Source: Granulicella sp. UBA5172 (GTDB lineage Bacteria > Acidobacteriota > Terriglobia > Terriglobales > Acidobacteriaceae). From it: a DNA stretch of 6,195 bases. Positions 5,725-6,195 of the stretch are shown here, piece after piece. Both the position numbers and the translations under genes were made by a program. The stretch is from assembly GCA_002413385.1 (NCBI GenBank), contig DHWW01000312.1:1-6195 (forward strand), in the 5' to 3' direction. The notes under the pieces are model-generated. The model did no database searches and was not told the DNA's origin. It was given only the letters and a program-made list of their open reading frames with translations. The stretch's first letter is position 1. The number at the start of each line of letters is the position of its first letter.

Positions 5725-6195
5725 ATGACGGGATATTTCTTTCCTATGTTGAATCGTGGCTGCTCGTTGGTTTGTTCGCTTGTCTGTTCTGTTGTTGTCG
5801 TCTCTGTTGCGCTGCCGGTGTTTGGGCAGAAGGTTTATACGAAGCAGGATTATGCGCAGGCGGAACGTTGGATGTCGTACAACGTGAATGAGTTGGTGCA
5901 CCACACGGTTCGGGGGGTGGAGTATCTGACGGATGGGCGGGTGTTTTATCGCGAACCTTCGGCGGGCGGGACGGCCTACATGATTGCGGGGTCAGGGCCC
6001 GGTGCGGCGGGTTGGTCGGTGGCTCCGGCGTTCGATAACGCGAAGCTGGCAGCGGCGCTGACGGCGTTGACGGCGAAACCGGTTGAGGCTGGGAAGCTGG
6101 GCGTGACGGACTATAAGGCGGAGGCGAATGGCGGGTTCGCGGTGACGACTCGCGCGGGTGTGTTCCATTGCGATGCGGAGGTGGCGAAGTGTTCG
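5725..6195 (+). CDS. S9 family peptidase (DPP IV-like), N-terminal part, cut by window end
   Basis: An open frame of 157 codons runs to the last base without a stop, so this is the 5' part of a longer gene. It begins with a signal peptide (hydrophobic CSLVCSLVCSVVVVSVALPVFG, likely cleavage at FG|Q, residues 34/35). The mature start, YTKQDYAQAERWMSYNVNEL followed by VRGVEYLTDGRVFYRE, matches the pattern I know from the N-terminus of bacterial S9 peptidases with a DPP IV-like propeller (YxxADYARAExxxxYNxxPLV, then PxWLxDGRFWYR). So do PAFDNAKLAAAL (101-112) and the FHCDAEVAKC strand pair (147-156). The catalytic Ser-Asp-His domain would lie beyond the window. Full-length members cleave dipeptides or short peptides in the periplasm or outside the cell. 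Neither ATG 5725 nor ATG 5746 (MLNRGCS...) has a clear Shine-Dalgarno. The second start gives a tidier signal peptide and is an equal candidate. Confidence 0.75.
   Translation, partial: MTGYFFPMLNRGCSLVCSLVCSVVVVSVALPVFGQKVYTKQDYAQAERWMSYNVNELVHHTVRGVEYLTDGRVFYREPSAGGTAYMIAGSGPGAAGWSVAPAFDNAKLAAALTALTAKPVEAGKLGVTDYKAEANGGFAVTTRAGVFHCDAEVAKCS

Noticed and set aside
5626..5904. Minus-strand frame of 92 codons after the FG-GAP gene
   Set aside because: It is Arg/Gln/His-rich with no motif, and overlaps the signal-peptide region of the S9 peptidase, which matches a known family pattern.

Overview
The window looks like ordinary chromosomal sequence from a GC-rich bacterium. It most resembles Acidobacteriota (class Terriglobia, an Acidobacteriaceae-like soil organism). 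That placement is an inference from three things: a secreted FG-GAP/Ig-like protein and a secreted S9 peptidase of the kind common in that group, an Icd of about 476 residues carrying a large insert, and intergenic repeats built around GGATGAC. No 16S rRNA or other firm taxonomic marker is present. I see no rRNA, tRNA, CRISPR array, transposase or phage gene, and no convincing new biological system. The points most worth checking are regulatory and structural.

Layout. Positions 1-102 lie downstream of the first gene and hold a short dispersed repeat and a weak terminator candidate. Positions 103-1509 (minus) encode a secreted GH30 glycoside hydrolase with both catalytic glutamates in place. 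Positions 1510-1755 hold the GH30 upstream region: a -10-like TACAAT sits inside a perfect GATTGT-AG-ACAATC dyad that fits a GntR-type operator. The second copy of the dispersed repeat and a degenerate hexamer run are also there. Positions 1756-2076 (minus) encode a 106-residue protein I do not recognise, whose Shine-Dalgarno sequence is paired inside a 7-bp hairpin. Positions 2077-2305 are a divergent intergenic region. Positions 2306-3736 (plus) encode NADP-dependent isocitrate dehydrogenase (icd). Positions 3737-3804 end in a 9-bp hairpin that carries the next gene's Shine-Dalgarno in its loop. Positions 3805-5565 (plus) encode a secreted protein with seven FG-GAP/VCBS repeats and two Ig-like domains. 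Positions 5566-5724 contain a possible terminator. From 5725 to the end (plus) is the N-terminal part of an exported S9 (DPP IV-like) peptidase, cut by the window edge.

How the genes work together. Three of the five proteins carry export signals: a glycosidase, a surface or secreted propeller protein and a peptidase. Together they suggest an organism that degrades polymers outside the cytoplasm. Icd is a housekeeping TCA-cycle enzyme and shows no pathway link to its neighbours. The genes appear to be separate transcription units, except that icd and the FG-GAP gene are only 68 bp apart and could be read together.
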